A stretch of DNA of 64,000 nucleotides from Wolbachia endosymbiont (group B) of Gerris lacustris (GTDB taxonomy: Bacteria; Pseudomonadota; Alphaproteobacteria; Rickettsiales; Anaplasmataceae), in assembly GCF_964028355.1 (NCBI RefSeq), contig NZ_OZ034761.1, positions 682,001 through 746,000 on the forward strand, in the 5' to 3' direction. The position numbers and the translations under genes are program-made. Position 1 is the stretch's first letter. Each line of letters opens with the position of its first letter. The notes under the pieces are model-generated. The model saw only the letters and a list, made by a program, of their open reading frames with translations, ran no database searches and had not been told where the DNA came from. Positions 57,426 to 64,000 of this stretch are shown here, piece after piece.

Positions 57426-57749
57426 TTACTCTGCAATAACCTTTTTTTCTTTTAACAAATTTTGTAATTCACCGTTTTCATACATCTCACGAGCGATATC
57501 ACAGCCACCAATAAACTCTCCCTTTATATATAATTGTGGGATTGTTGGCCAATCAGAAAAACTTTTTATGGACTGACGTATTTCATCATTCTCAAGTACG
57601 TTGATGCATTTAAACTTTACATTCAATTTTTTGAGAATTGACACGACGAGCCCAGAGAATCCGCATTGAGGAAAGTCAGAGGTGCCTTTCATATATAGCA
57701 CTACATCGTTTTCTGCTATGTCTTTTTTTATTTGTTCAAAATTGTTCAT
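57426..57749 (-). CDS. grxD: Monothiol glutaredoxin Grx4 family
   Basis: A 107-residue monothiol glutaredoxin that carries a [2Fe-2S] cluster. The active site is CGFS (FPQCGFSG, residues about 30), with WPTIPQLYIKGEFIGGCDI as the glutathione-binding region. ATG 57749 follows AGGTGAT. The bolA gene lies directly upstream on the same strand. The proteins form a known complex in iron-sulfur cluster handling. Confidence 0.95.
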   Translation of the reverse strand: MNNFEQIKKDIAENDVVLYMKGTSDFPQCGFSGLVVSILKKLNVKFKCINVLENDEIRQSIKSFSDWPTIPQLYIKGEFIGGCDIAREMYENGELQNLLKEKKVIAE

Positions 57750-57765
57750 GAATATCACCTTAATT

Positions 57766-57984
57766 TTAAGCGCTAGTTTCTAATTGCAATGCATGTATAG
57801 ACTGACCTTCAAGAGCCTTATATACCATTCTGTGTTGTTCTATTTTTGTCTTTTTGGAAAAAGACTTGGAAGTTATTTTTAAATGGTAGTGATCATCATC
57901 TCCAGCAAGGTCCTTGATCTTTATATCAGCATCAGGAAATGACTGTTTGATAATTTTTTCTAACTCGTGAATTGTAATAGTCAT
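57766..57984 (-). CDS. BolA family protein
   Basis: A 72-residue small BolA domain: LEKIIKQSFPDADIKIKDL, DDHYHLKITSKSF and the closing HRMVYKALEGQSIHALQLET. The conserved His is in DDHYHL. It is 16 bp upstream of grxD in one unit, which supports a Grx-BolA partnership. Confidence 0.93.
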   Translation of the reverse strand: MTITIHELEKIIKQSFPDADIKIKDLAGDDDHYHLKITSKSFSKKTKIEQHRMVYKALEGQSIHALQLETSA

Positions 57985-58022
57985 CAGTTTATTTTAATTA
58001 TAAGTCTAAAATATGCAATTGA

Positions 58023-59342
58023 TTATTGTGAAGACAATAAATTGAGAGTATTGAGAGCACTAGCAAGACGAGATTTTAATTGACTTTCATACTTATCCCA
58101 GTCCTCTATTTCCTTTCTTGCCACACCTGAGGTAATTGCAGCTTTTGCAACAGCAGGAGATACTATAGAAATTAATCTTGGATCAAATGGAGTAGGTATT
58201 ATATATTCACGTCCATAGCTCATTTTACGACCGCCATAGGCTGCAGATATCTCACTTGGCACTGATTCGCGGGCAAGCTTTGCTATTGCATCTGCTGCAG
58301 CAATTTTCATTTCATCATTTATTGTTGTTGCATGTACGTCGAGTGCTCCTCTGAATATGTAAGGAAATCCCATTACGTTATTGACTTGGTTGTTATAGTC
58401 TGACCTACCAGTTGCAATTATTGCATCTGGCCTTACAGATTTTGCAAATTCAGGCCTTACTTCTGGATCAGGGTTAGCAAGAGCAAAAATGATTGGGTCT
58501 TTACCCATGCTTTTTAACATCTCTTCGCTGAGCACATCCTTTGCAGATAGTCCAATGAATATATCAGCGTCTTTTATGGCATCGAGTAGAGAGCGTTCTT
58601 TAGTGTCAACTGCATACTTTTCCTTCCACTCATTCATGTCCTCTTTTCTGTCTTTGTGTATTACTCCTTGTTTGTCACATAGTACTATGTTCTTAGCACC
58701 CATAGACTTCAGTATTTCCAAACACGCAATACCAGCTGCTCCAGCACCATTCATGATGATCTTTACATTTCCTAATTTCTTTCCAACAATATCGAGGGCA
58801 TTTTCTATACCAGCTGCAACAACCACTGCAGTTCCGTGTTGATCATCGTGAAAAACCGGAATATCCATCAATTCATTTAGACGTTTCTCTATTATGAAAC
58901 AATCGGGGGATCTTATATCTTCTAGATTTATTCCTCCCCAACTTGGACCAAGATACCTTACTGCATTGATGAAATCTTCTATGTTTTCTGTGTCAACTTC
59001 TATATCTATCGCATCAATGTCAGCAAAACGCTTAAATAAAACAGCTTTGCCTTCCATGACAGGCTTTGAAGCAAGAGGACCAATATTACCAAGTCCCAGT
59101 ACTGCGGTGCCATTTGAAATAACAGCTACATAATTGCTTTTTGCCGTGTAATCATAAACAGCCTCAGGATTTTTAACTATTTCAAGGCATGGGACTGCAA
59201 CACCAGGGGAATAAGCAAGTGATAGATCATGCTGTGTAGACAAGGGTTTTGTTGGTATGATCGATACTTTACCAGGTTTACTATTCCTATTGTGATACTT
59301 AAGTGCCTCTTGTTTTGCAATATTATCTAAATCATTACTCAT
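58023..59342 (-). CDS. maeB: Malic enzyme, NADP-dependent type (short form)
   Basis: Decarboxylates malate to pyruvate with NAD(P) reduction. AYSPGVAVPCLEI, the metal-binding VFHDDQHGTAVVVAAG and NAD(P)-binding MNGAGAAGIACLEILKSMG motifs are present. Its 439 residues correspond to the catalytic part only, lacking the phosphotransacetylase domain of long MaeB proteins. Together with PPDK it gives a route from malate to PEP. Confidence 0.94.
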   Translation of the reverse strand: MSNDLDNIAKQEALKYHNRNSKPGKVSIIPTKPLSTQHDLSLAYSPGVAVPCLEIVKNPEAVYDYTAKSNYVAVISNGTAVLGLGNIGPLASKPVMEGKAVLFKRFADIDAIDIEVDTENIEDFINAVRYLGPSWGGINLEDIRSPDCFIIEKRLNELMDIPVFHDDQHGTAVVVAAGIENALDIVGKKLGNVKIIMNGAGAAGIACLEILKSMGAKNIVLCDKQGVIHKDRKEDMNEWKEKYAVDTKERSLLDAIKDADIFIGLSAKDVLSEEMLKSMGKDPIIFALANPDPEVRPEFAKSVRPDAIIATGRSDYNNQVNNVMGFPYIFRGALDVHATTINDEMKIAAADAIAKLARESVPSEISAAYGGRKMSYGREYIIPTPFDPRLISIVSPAVAKAAITSGVARKEIEDWDKYESQLKSRLASALNTLNLLSSQ

Positions 59343-59471
59343 TCTTATATTTTGAATTTGTCGTTAGTAATTATCTAAGTATATGAAGTTTTTATGAATG
59401 TTCAACTATTAGCTTGTGAGTTGTACTTCGCTTCTGTATAAGTTTGTTATGCTGGATTAAAATTGCGATAC

Positions 59472-60014
59472 ATGTTTAAAAAAAATCTACCTAATTTACT
59501 CACAATTTCTCGTGCGCTCGCAATACCAGCAATAATACTAAGCTTCTATATAGAAGGTAAGTATGCAAGCTTAGTAACAATATTGGTCTTTATGTTTGCG
59601 TGCATTACAGATTTTTTTGATGGTTATTTAGCTCGTGCATGGAAAGTCCAATCGAATTTTGGCAAGTTATTTGATCCAATTGCCGATAAATTAGTAGTAG
59701 TTTCAACAATAATTATGCTAGTTTATAAGCAAAAAATAGATGATGTTACAATCATACCGTCAGTTATAATTGTTTGTAGAGAGATATTAGTTTCAGGTCT
59801 GCGGGAGTTCTTAATAGCTACAAACGTTAGCCTACCTGTGAGCAAGGCTGGAAAAATCAAAACATTTTTGCAGATGATTGCTGTGGTAGCGCTAGTAATG
59901 AGTGATTATGAGAAAATTCGATATGCAGGTGTGATTTGCTTATGGGCTGCAGCTGTTATGACTATGTGGTCAGGCTATAATTACGTTCTAGCTGGCATCA
60001 AACAGATTGACTAA
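59472..60014 (+). CDS. pgsA: Phosphatidylglycerophosphate synthase
   Basis: Transfers phosphatidyl from CDP-diacylglycerol to glycerol 3-phosphate. The CDP-alcohol transferase motif D-x-x-D-G-x-x-A-R...G...D-x-x-x-D is seen in TDFFDGYLARAW and FGKLFDPIADK. About five membrane helices. ATG 59472 gives 180 residues. A TTG at 59463 is less likely. It uses the product of GpsA. Confidence 0.95.
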   Translation: MFKKNLPNLLTISRALAIPAIILSFYIEGKYASLVTILVFMFACITDFFDGYLARAWKVQSNFGKLFDPIADKLVVVSTIIMLVYKQKIDDVTIIPSVIIVCREILVSGLREFLIATNVSLPVSKAGKIKTFLQMIAVVALVMSDYEKIRYAGVICLWAAAVMTMWSGYNYVLAGIKQID

Positions 60015-60113
60015 ATTACTTAAGAGTATACAAAGAAAGTTAATAATTTCACAATATTGACTGATTAATTAAAATCTTGTATAATGTATTAGTTTATAAG
60101 TTGGTCAGTTCAT

Positions 60114-61070
60114 ATGACTAGTATTACAGATACTAAGTCTTTTTCTAAAAGATCTCAAAGTAAGAAAGGTGCTAAAATAGAAGATTTTTTTTGGGATTTT
60201 TGGCCAACAGTTGATGAAGAAGTCAGAAAAGAAAGAGAGGCAGAAAAAAGTAAAAATCTAGAACAAGAGTTATTAACGTTAAAAAAAAGAGAGCTACATA
60301 GAAAATGTGTATCATTGGTAACAATGGTTCCATTTGCATTATTGATGGCAATTGAGCTCGAAAAAACATGTAGCGATCAGGTAGTACTTGGCCTTATAAG
60401 CAGCGCATTAGGCCATACTATATTACCTTTCACAGTCTTATCCCTTATTTGCACGCTATATTTAATTTATAATAATAGAAAAATAGCACAAAAAGAACGA
60501 GAATTGGAGAATATTGAAAGTGGGAAAACAGTAGAAAAAGAAAAGAGAGACCTTCCTTGTACCGTTGATGATTACTTTAACTATGCTGATGCTGCTTTAG
60601 TTACATTAGTTATTGTGGCTAGCATAGTAGGTGAAGCATTGGAGCAAGGAATAATAGGAGACGTAGCTTTTTCAATGTCTAGTTTATTCTACTTTGTAGC
60701 AAGTGCTACTTTCTGCTATCGTGAGTATAAGAAAAGTACAAAACACGAGTTAGAAAAAGAGCAAGGCTTTGATGAGAAATCTGAAAAAAAGATAAGCAAT
60801 ATGTCTGTAGCTAAGTTAATGCTTGCTGGTTCTTCTTTATTACTAATCAGGAAGATAATGTTGATTTCTGAAGTAGCATTAGCATCATCTGCTGTTGGGC
60901 CTGTTTTAGGTCTAGTAGGTATTGCTCTTTTGATGGTCGGAAGTGGATTGAGCATACATTCTTATATTAGAAAGCTAGAGAATATAGAAGTGAGCGGAAA
61001 GGGTGTTGCAATAGGTGGTGGTGCGAGCAATATAGGTAATGTTCGCCAAGAGCCGCTTTTCGTTCGATGA
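60114..61070 (+). CDS. Multi-pass membrane protein of unknown function
   Basis: 318 residues. A charged N-terminal region (1-65; Lys/Glu-rich with aromatic EDFFWDFWPTVDEE) precedes about six hydrophobic segments in three pairs separated by charged loops (KIAQKERELENIESG; KKSTKHELEKEQGFDEK). The glycine-rich tail reads GKGVAIGGGASNIGN. No family is recognised. It is probably lineage-specific. It is a single gene between pgsA and bamD. Confidence 0.7.
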   Translation: MTSITDTKSFSKRSQSKKGAKIEDFFWDFWPTVDEEVRKEREAEKSKNLEQELLTLKKRELHRKCVSLVTMVPFALLMAIELEKTCSDQVVLGLISSALGHTILPFTVLSLICTLYLIYNNRKIAQKERELENIESGKTVEKEKRDLPCTVDDYFNYADAALVTLVIVASIVGEALEQGIIGDVAFSMSSLFYFVASATFCYREYKKSTKHELEKEQGFDEKSEKKISNMSVAKLMLAGSSLLLIRKIMLISEVALASSAVGPVLGLVGIALLMVGSGLSIHSYIRKLENIEVSGKGVAIGGGASNIGNVRQEPLFVR

Positions 61071-61136
61071 TAATGCCAAAAATTTGTTTATTTAGGTAAT
61101 ATTTAGTCTATACTTTATTTTGATCAAAAAAATCTT

Positions 61137-61826
61137 ATGTATAAGACTTTAATCATATGCTTTTTTCTTCTGACTTGCTCCTTTACGCAGTCGTATGCGA
61201 ATGATCTTGAACACACCGAAGCTGAACTATATGAGGAGGCAGTTAAGCTTTATGATCAGAAAAAATATAAACAAGCTATTAGAGCATTTAAAAAGATAGA
61301 GGATTTGTATCCTTTATCTTATTGGGCAATGAAAGCAAAATTATTATCTGGAATTTCTTACTATAATATGGGTAATTACAGCAGTGCTGCAAGTGATATG
61401 GATGATTATATATACGTTTATTCAAATGGTGAAGATTTGCCATATGTATATTACTTAAGAGTATTATCTTATTATATGCAAATTAACAAAGTGCAGCTTG
61501 GGCAACAAATTGCATATAAAACTTTAGAGCTAGCTACTGAATATATTAATCTTTTTCCGAATAGCGAATATATAGAAGAGATCAAAGAAAAAGAAAAATT
61601 AATCACAGAACACATATCAAAAAAAGAGTATTCTATTGGTGAGTTTTACCTAAAGCGTGGTGAATATTTAGCAGCAATCAAGCGTTTTCAAAATATGACA
61701 AGCGATAAAGATTCTAAATATTTTTCTAGAGTTATTCATTATTTAGTAGCGGCTCACTTAGCTCTTGGCCTTGACTTAGAAGCTGAGCAGTATGAAAATA
61801 TGCTAGCAGAAGGTATAAAAGGTTGA
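61137..61826 (+). CDS. bamD: Outer membrane assembly protein BamD
   Basis: A TPR protein of the BAM complex that inserts outer-membrane barrels. The N-terminal signal is hydrophobic (residues 1-21), with a possible lipobox ending LLTC. Helical repeats follow: EEAVKLYDQKKYKQAIRAFK, YYNMGNYSSAASDMDDYI, FYLKRGEYLAAIKRF. YINLFPNSEY is the typical Y-P-x-S motif. 229 residues. Confidence 0.9.
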   Translation: MYKTLIICFFLLTCSFTQSYANDLEHTEAELYEEAVKLYDQKKYKQAIRAFKKIEDLYPLSYWAMKAKLLSGISYYNMGNYSSAASDMDDYIYVYSNGEDLPYVYYLRVLSYYMQINKVQLGQQIAYKTLELATEYINLFPNSEYIEEIKEKEKLITEHISKKEYSIGEFYLKRGEYLAAIKRFQNMTSDKDSKYFSRVIHYLVAAHLALGLDLEAEQYENMLAEGIKG

Positions 61827-61877
61827 AAATTTACCTTAATTTTCTATATATATATAAATTATATATATAGTTTAACT

Positions 61878-62618
61878 ATGGCTGGTCATTCACAATTTTC
61901 AAATATAAAACATCGAAAAGGTGCTCAGGATGCAAAGCGCTCGCAAAAATTTACAAAGCTCATTAGGGAAATAACAGTTGCTGCAAAACAAGGGCTACCT
62001 GATCCCGAACTCAATCCACGTCTTCGCTCTGCTATCTTTGCTGCGCGAAAGGAAAATCTACCAAAAGATAAAATAGAAACAGCAATAAAAAATGCAGCTG
62101 GTAACGTTGCTGGAGAAAGTTATGAAGAAATACAATATGAAGGCTGTGGACCTTCTGGTGCTGCACTTATTGTCCATGCTCTGACAAATAATCGCAACCG
62201 AACTGCTTCTGAGATACGTTATATCTTTTCTCTCAAAGGCGGTAATTTGGGAGAAACAGGATGTGTGAGTTACCTTTTCGATCATGTAGGCTTAATTGTC
62301 TATAAAGCAGAGGGTGTAAATTTTGAAGATTTATTTAACTATGGAATTGAATTAGAAGTATTGAATGTTGAGGAAAATAACAAGGGAGAATTATATGTTA
62401 TAACTTGTGAAGTGAAAGATTTTGGTAAAGTACGTGATGCTTTCTATACAAAATTTGGAGAACCAGAACTTGCTCGTCTTTCATGGCAACCAAAGGACCT
62501 GATTGAAGTTAGCGACAAAGAATTAATTGATAAATTATCTACATTAGTTGAAGAGCTAGAGGATAATGATGATGTGCAGTATGTTGAAGGTAATTTTATT
62601 TTTGCTGATAAACTATGA
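61878..62618 (+). CDS. YebC/PmpR family regulator
   Basis: A conserved DNA-binding or translation-related protein of the YebC/TACO1 family. MAGHSQFSNIKHRKGAQDAK (usually H-S-K-W) starts it, LPKDKIETAIKNA and YEEIQYEGCGPSGAALIV follow. 246 residues. A TA-repeat palindrome lies just upstream (61845-61875). Its stop overlaps the M23 gene start. Confidence 0.94.
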   Translation: MAGHSQFSNIKHRKGAQDAKRSQKFTKLIREITVAAKQGLPDPELNPRLRSAIFAARKENLPKDKIETAIKNAAGNVAGESYEEIQYEGCGPSGAALIVHALTNNRNRTASEIRYIFSLKGGNLGETGCVSYLFDHVGLIVYKAEGVNFEDLFNYGIELEVLNVEENNKGELYVITCEVKDFGKVRDAFYTKFGEPELARLSWQPKDLIEVSDKELIDKLSTLVEELEDNDDVQYVEGNFIFADKL

Positions 62619-63727
62619 GGCTGGTAATACTTCTATTACTTTGTATTTTACCAGTATATGCTACTGAAACATCTGCAGTGTCGTCTCAGCACGGAATCAG
62701 AAAAAAAGAGCCAGTGTCAAACAAACAACTGTACGAACATTGTGATATAAGCGCCAAGAAAGATGTCATCCCAGTGCCTAGACACTGGGATCCAGAGAAT
62801 TCAATTACAAATGGATACATCAAGCGATTGTATGATACAGACTGGATTCCAGTGTCAAGCACTGGAATGACAGGAGAGGATTTTGAGGTGACAGAAAGCA
62901 ACCATGATAGAAGATTATTATTCATATCCAGCACCATAAAATCTTCTTTTTTTGCCACGGGAATTGAGCAAGGGTTGGCGCCAAATACAGTGGTAAAATT
63001 GATCAACATATATAAAGATTTTGGTGTTGATTTTAAAAAAGACATTGTGCCGAAGAGTAAATTGGAGGTTCTTTTTGAGAGATCGCTCGGTAATCAGAAG
63101 ACTGAAGAAAAGATTTTATATGCTTCACTGACAATAAACAAGAAAGCTATTAGTTTATATCATTATAAATCGCAAGACGGCAAAGAAAGGTATTTTAATA
63201 ATGAAGGAATAAGCTTGAAGAGTAGCGAAATTTTTGTAAGTCCTTTAAACGGAGATTTTCGTATATCCTCGAATTTTGGTAATAGAAAGCATCCCATTCA
63301 TGGTAAAATTGCTTTTCATAAAGGAGTAGATTATGCAGCTAAACTTGGCACTCCTATACACGCCACTGCAGAAGGTGTAATAGAATATATAGGAAAGAAT
63401 GGTGGCTATGGGAATTACATCAAAATAAAGCACAACAATAAATATTCAACTTGTTACGCACATATAAGCAAATTTAGTAGCGATATAAAGTTAGGCTCTA
63501 AAGTAAAGCAGGGACAAATCATTGCTTATGTTGGCAGCACTGGTGTTGCAACAGGACCTCATTTACATTATGAAGTTATATATAATGGTAAACATATTGA
63601 TCCGCTTACGATAGCTCATGGCAATGAGATAAAGTTGCCTGATCGTGAATTAAGAGAGTTTAAATTATTTGTAAGTAAGGTAGATAAAATAATCAGCAGA
63701 GAGGATGCAAGTGAAAAAGCAATCTGA
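62615..63727 (+). CDS. M23 family metallopeptidase with an in-frame palindromic insert
   Basis: A secreted LytM-type peptidase acting on peptidoglycan cross-links. The signal peptide is at residues 1-16. A spacer encoded by palindromic-repeat DNA occupies about residues 35-90 (DVIPVPRHWDPE and DWIPVSSTGMTG). A lipoprotein-like middle domain follows, then the M23 domain (residues about 205-335) with zinc residues His and Asp in FHKGVDYA and HLH in GPHLHYEV. All catalytic residues are present. The ATG overlaps the yebC stop (ATGA). Confidence 0.92.
   Translation: MRLVILLLLCILPVYATETSAVSSQHGIRKKEPVSNKQLYEHCDISAKKDVIPVPRHWDPENSITNGYIKRLYDTDWIPVSSTGMTGEDFEVTESNHDRRLLFISSTIKSSFFATGIEQGLAPNTVVKLINIYKDFGVDFKKDIVPKSKLEVLFERSLGNQKTEEKILYASLTINKKAISLYHYKSQDGKERYFNNEGISLKSSEIFVSPLNGDFRISSNFGNRKHPIHGKIAFHKGVDYAAKLGTPIHATAEGVIEYIGKNGGYGNYIKIKHNNKYSTCYAHISKFSSDIKLGSKVKQGQIIAYVGSTGVATGPHLHYEVIYNGKHIDPLTIAHGNEIKLPDRELREFKLFVSKVDKIISREDASEKAI
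62768..62868 (+). repeat. Palindromic element inside a coding sequence
   Basis: ATCCCAGTG/CACTGGGAT (62768-62791) and ATTCCAGTG/CACTGGAAT (62846-62868) match the intergenic palindromic family base for base in the stems, but here they are read in frame within the M23 peptidase gene. Confidence 0.88.
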
Positions 63728-64000
63728 TAAAGACAGCACAGATAAAAATACGATAAGTGATAGAAATTTAAGTAAAATTCAGGCTTTTCCTGTACTAATA
63801 GTACTAGGATTAGTTTTATTGGTACTTTTTGTGTATGACAGCACAATTGCACTTGGAGTTGCTGCTGTTTCAATTTTGACTTTTCTTCAGGCACTTTTCG
63901 TTAATGACCCTAATGAAGCAAGAGTGATAGAGTTTTTTGGTCATTATATTGGAACTTATTTTAAGTCTGGAATATGCGTAACGCTTCCGTTTTCGAGTAA
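63711..64000 (+). CDS. SPFH/Band 7 domain protein, N-terminal part
   Basis: Partial at the window edge. A charged start (KKQSDKDSTDKN) is followed by two hydrophobic segments (FPVLIVLGLVLLVLFV; LGVAAVSILTFLQALF). NDPNEARVIEFFGHYIGTYF then matches the start of a membrane-anchored SPFH domain (N-x-x-x-A-R-V-x-x-x-F-G). GTG 63711 has a GAGG box at good spacing. ATG 63705 is an alternative. It overlaps the M23 gene end. Confidence 0.75.
   Translation, partial: MKKQSDKDSTDKNTISDRNLSKIQAFPVLIVLGLVLLVLFVYDSTIALGVAAVSILTFLQALFVNDPNEARVIEFFGHYIGTYFKSGICVTLPFSS

Noticed and set aside
61845-61875. TA-repeat palindrome before yebC as a regulatory operator
   Set aside because: A short simple-sequence TA tract is common in this AT-rich genome, and no protein target can be proposed.

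Overview
The window is AT-rich chromosome of an alphaproteobacterium of the order Rickettsiales, and the gene set points strongly to Wolbachia. The evidence is a reduced gene complement, a CtrA regulator, a scattered F1F0-ATPase, a lone VirB2-like pilin gene, pyruvate phosphate dikinase with its regulator, a hybrid tRNA-Tyr/tRNA-Gly/tuf/S10 arrangement, many insertion sequences, and dispersed palindromic repeats of the type known from Wolbachia and Rickettsia. No species or strain is assigned.

The window has two halves of different character. Bases 1-28,100 are IS-rich. Housekeeping genes there (gpsA, ctrA, rnpB, ccmC, the PPDK regulator, rpmJ, rnpA-rpmH, pstC, atpD-atpC, a transaldolase-like gene) are islands between mobile elements. 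These include five near-identical 1,099-bp IS630 copies, two IS256 elements plus a remnant, an IS4-family element, an IS5 element with two fragments, an IS66 remnant and an IS110 element. One locus (8,792-12,270) is a three-level nest: IS5 inside IS4 inside the left terminal repeat of IS256. A second (22,363-26,380) is a FAD-monooxygenase-like gene cut by two IS630 copies, a stop codon and an IS5 fragment. A third (16,737-18,073) is an IS256 with a clean 8-bp target duplication that cut off the 3' end of a large coiled-coil gene.

Bases 28,200-64,000 are orderly. carA is followed by tRNA-Tyr, tRNA-Gly and tuf, and then one long run of same-strand genes: S10-spc-alpha ribosomal proteins, secY, adk, rpoA, a YraN-like gene, atpHA, greA and ribB. 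Next come an outer-membrane quality-control protease (BepA-like), the virB2-like gene, fabG, ppdK, two unassigned proteins, an efflux adaptor, the grxD-bolA pair, malic enzyme, pgsA, a Wolbachia-type membrane protein, bamD, yebC, an M23 peptidase and the start of an SPFH-domain gene.

Some genes work together. Malic enzyme plus PPDK (with its regulator at 7.5 kb) can take malate to pyruvate to PEP. GpsA and PgsA make phosphatidylglycerol precursors. BamD and the BepA-like protease serve outer-membrane assembly. GrxD and BolA are a known iron-sulfur pair. AtpH/A and AtpD/C are parts of one enzyme encoded about 30 kb apart.

The most interesting signals are these. (1) A 931-residue coiled-coil protein carries 11-residue repeats with many TQT motifs, which resemble multivalent binding sites for dynein light chain LC8. 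(2) A palindromic repeat has been absorbed in frame into the M23 peptidase. (3) A structured leader before the IS110 transposase is a candidate bridge RNA. (4) Reading-frame breaks fall on runs of nine A residues in rnpA, an ftsB-like remnant and every IS630 copy, which suggests transcriptional slippage.
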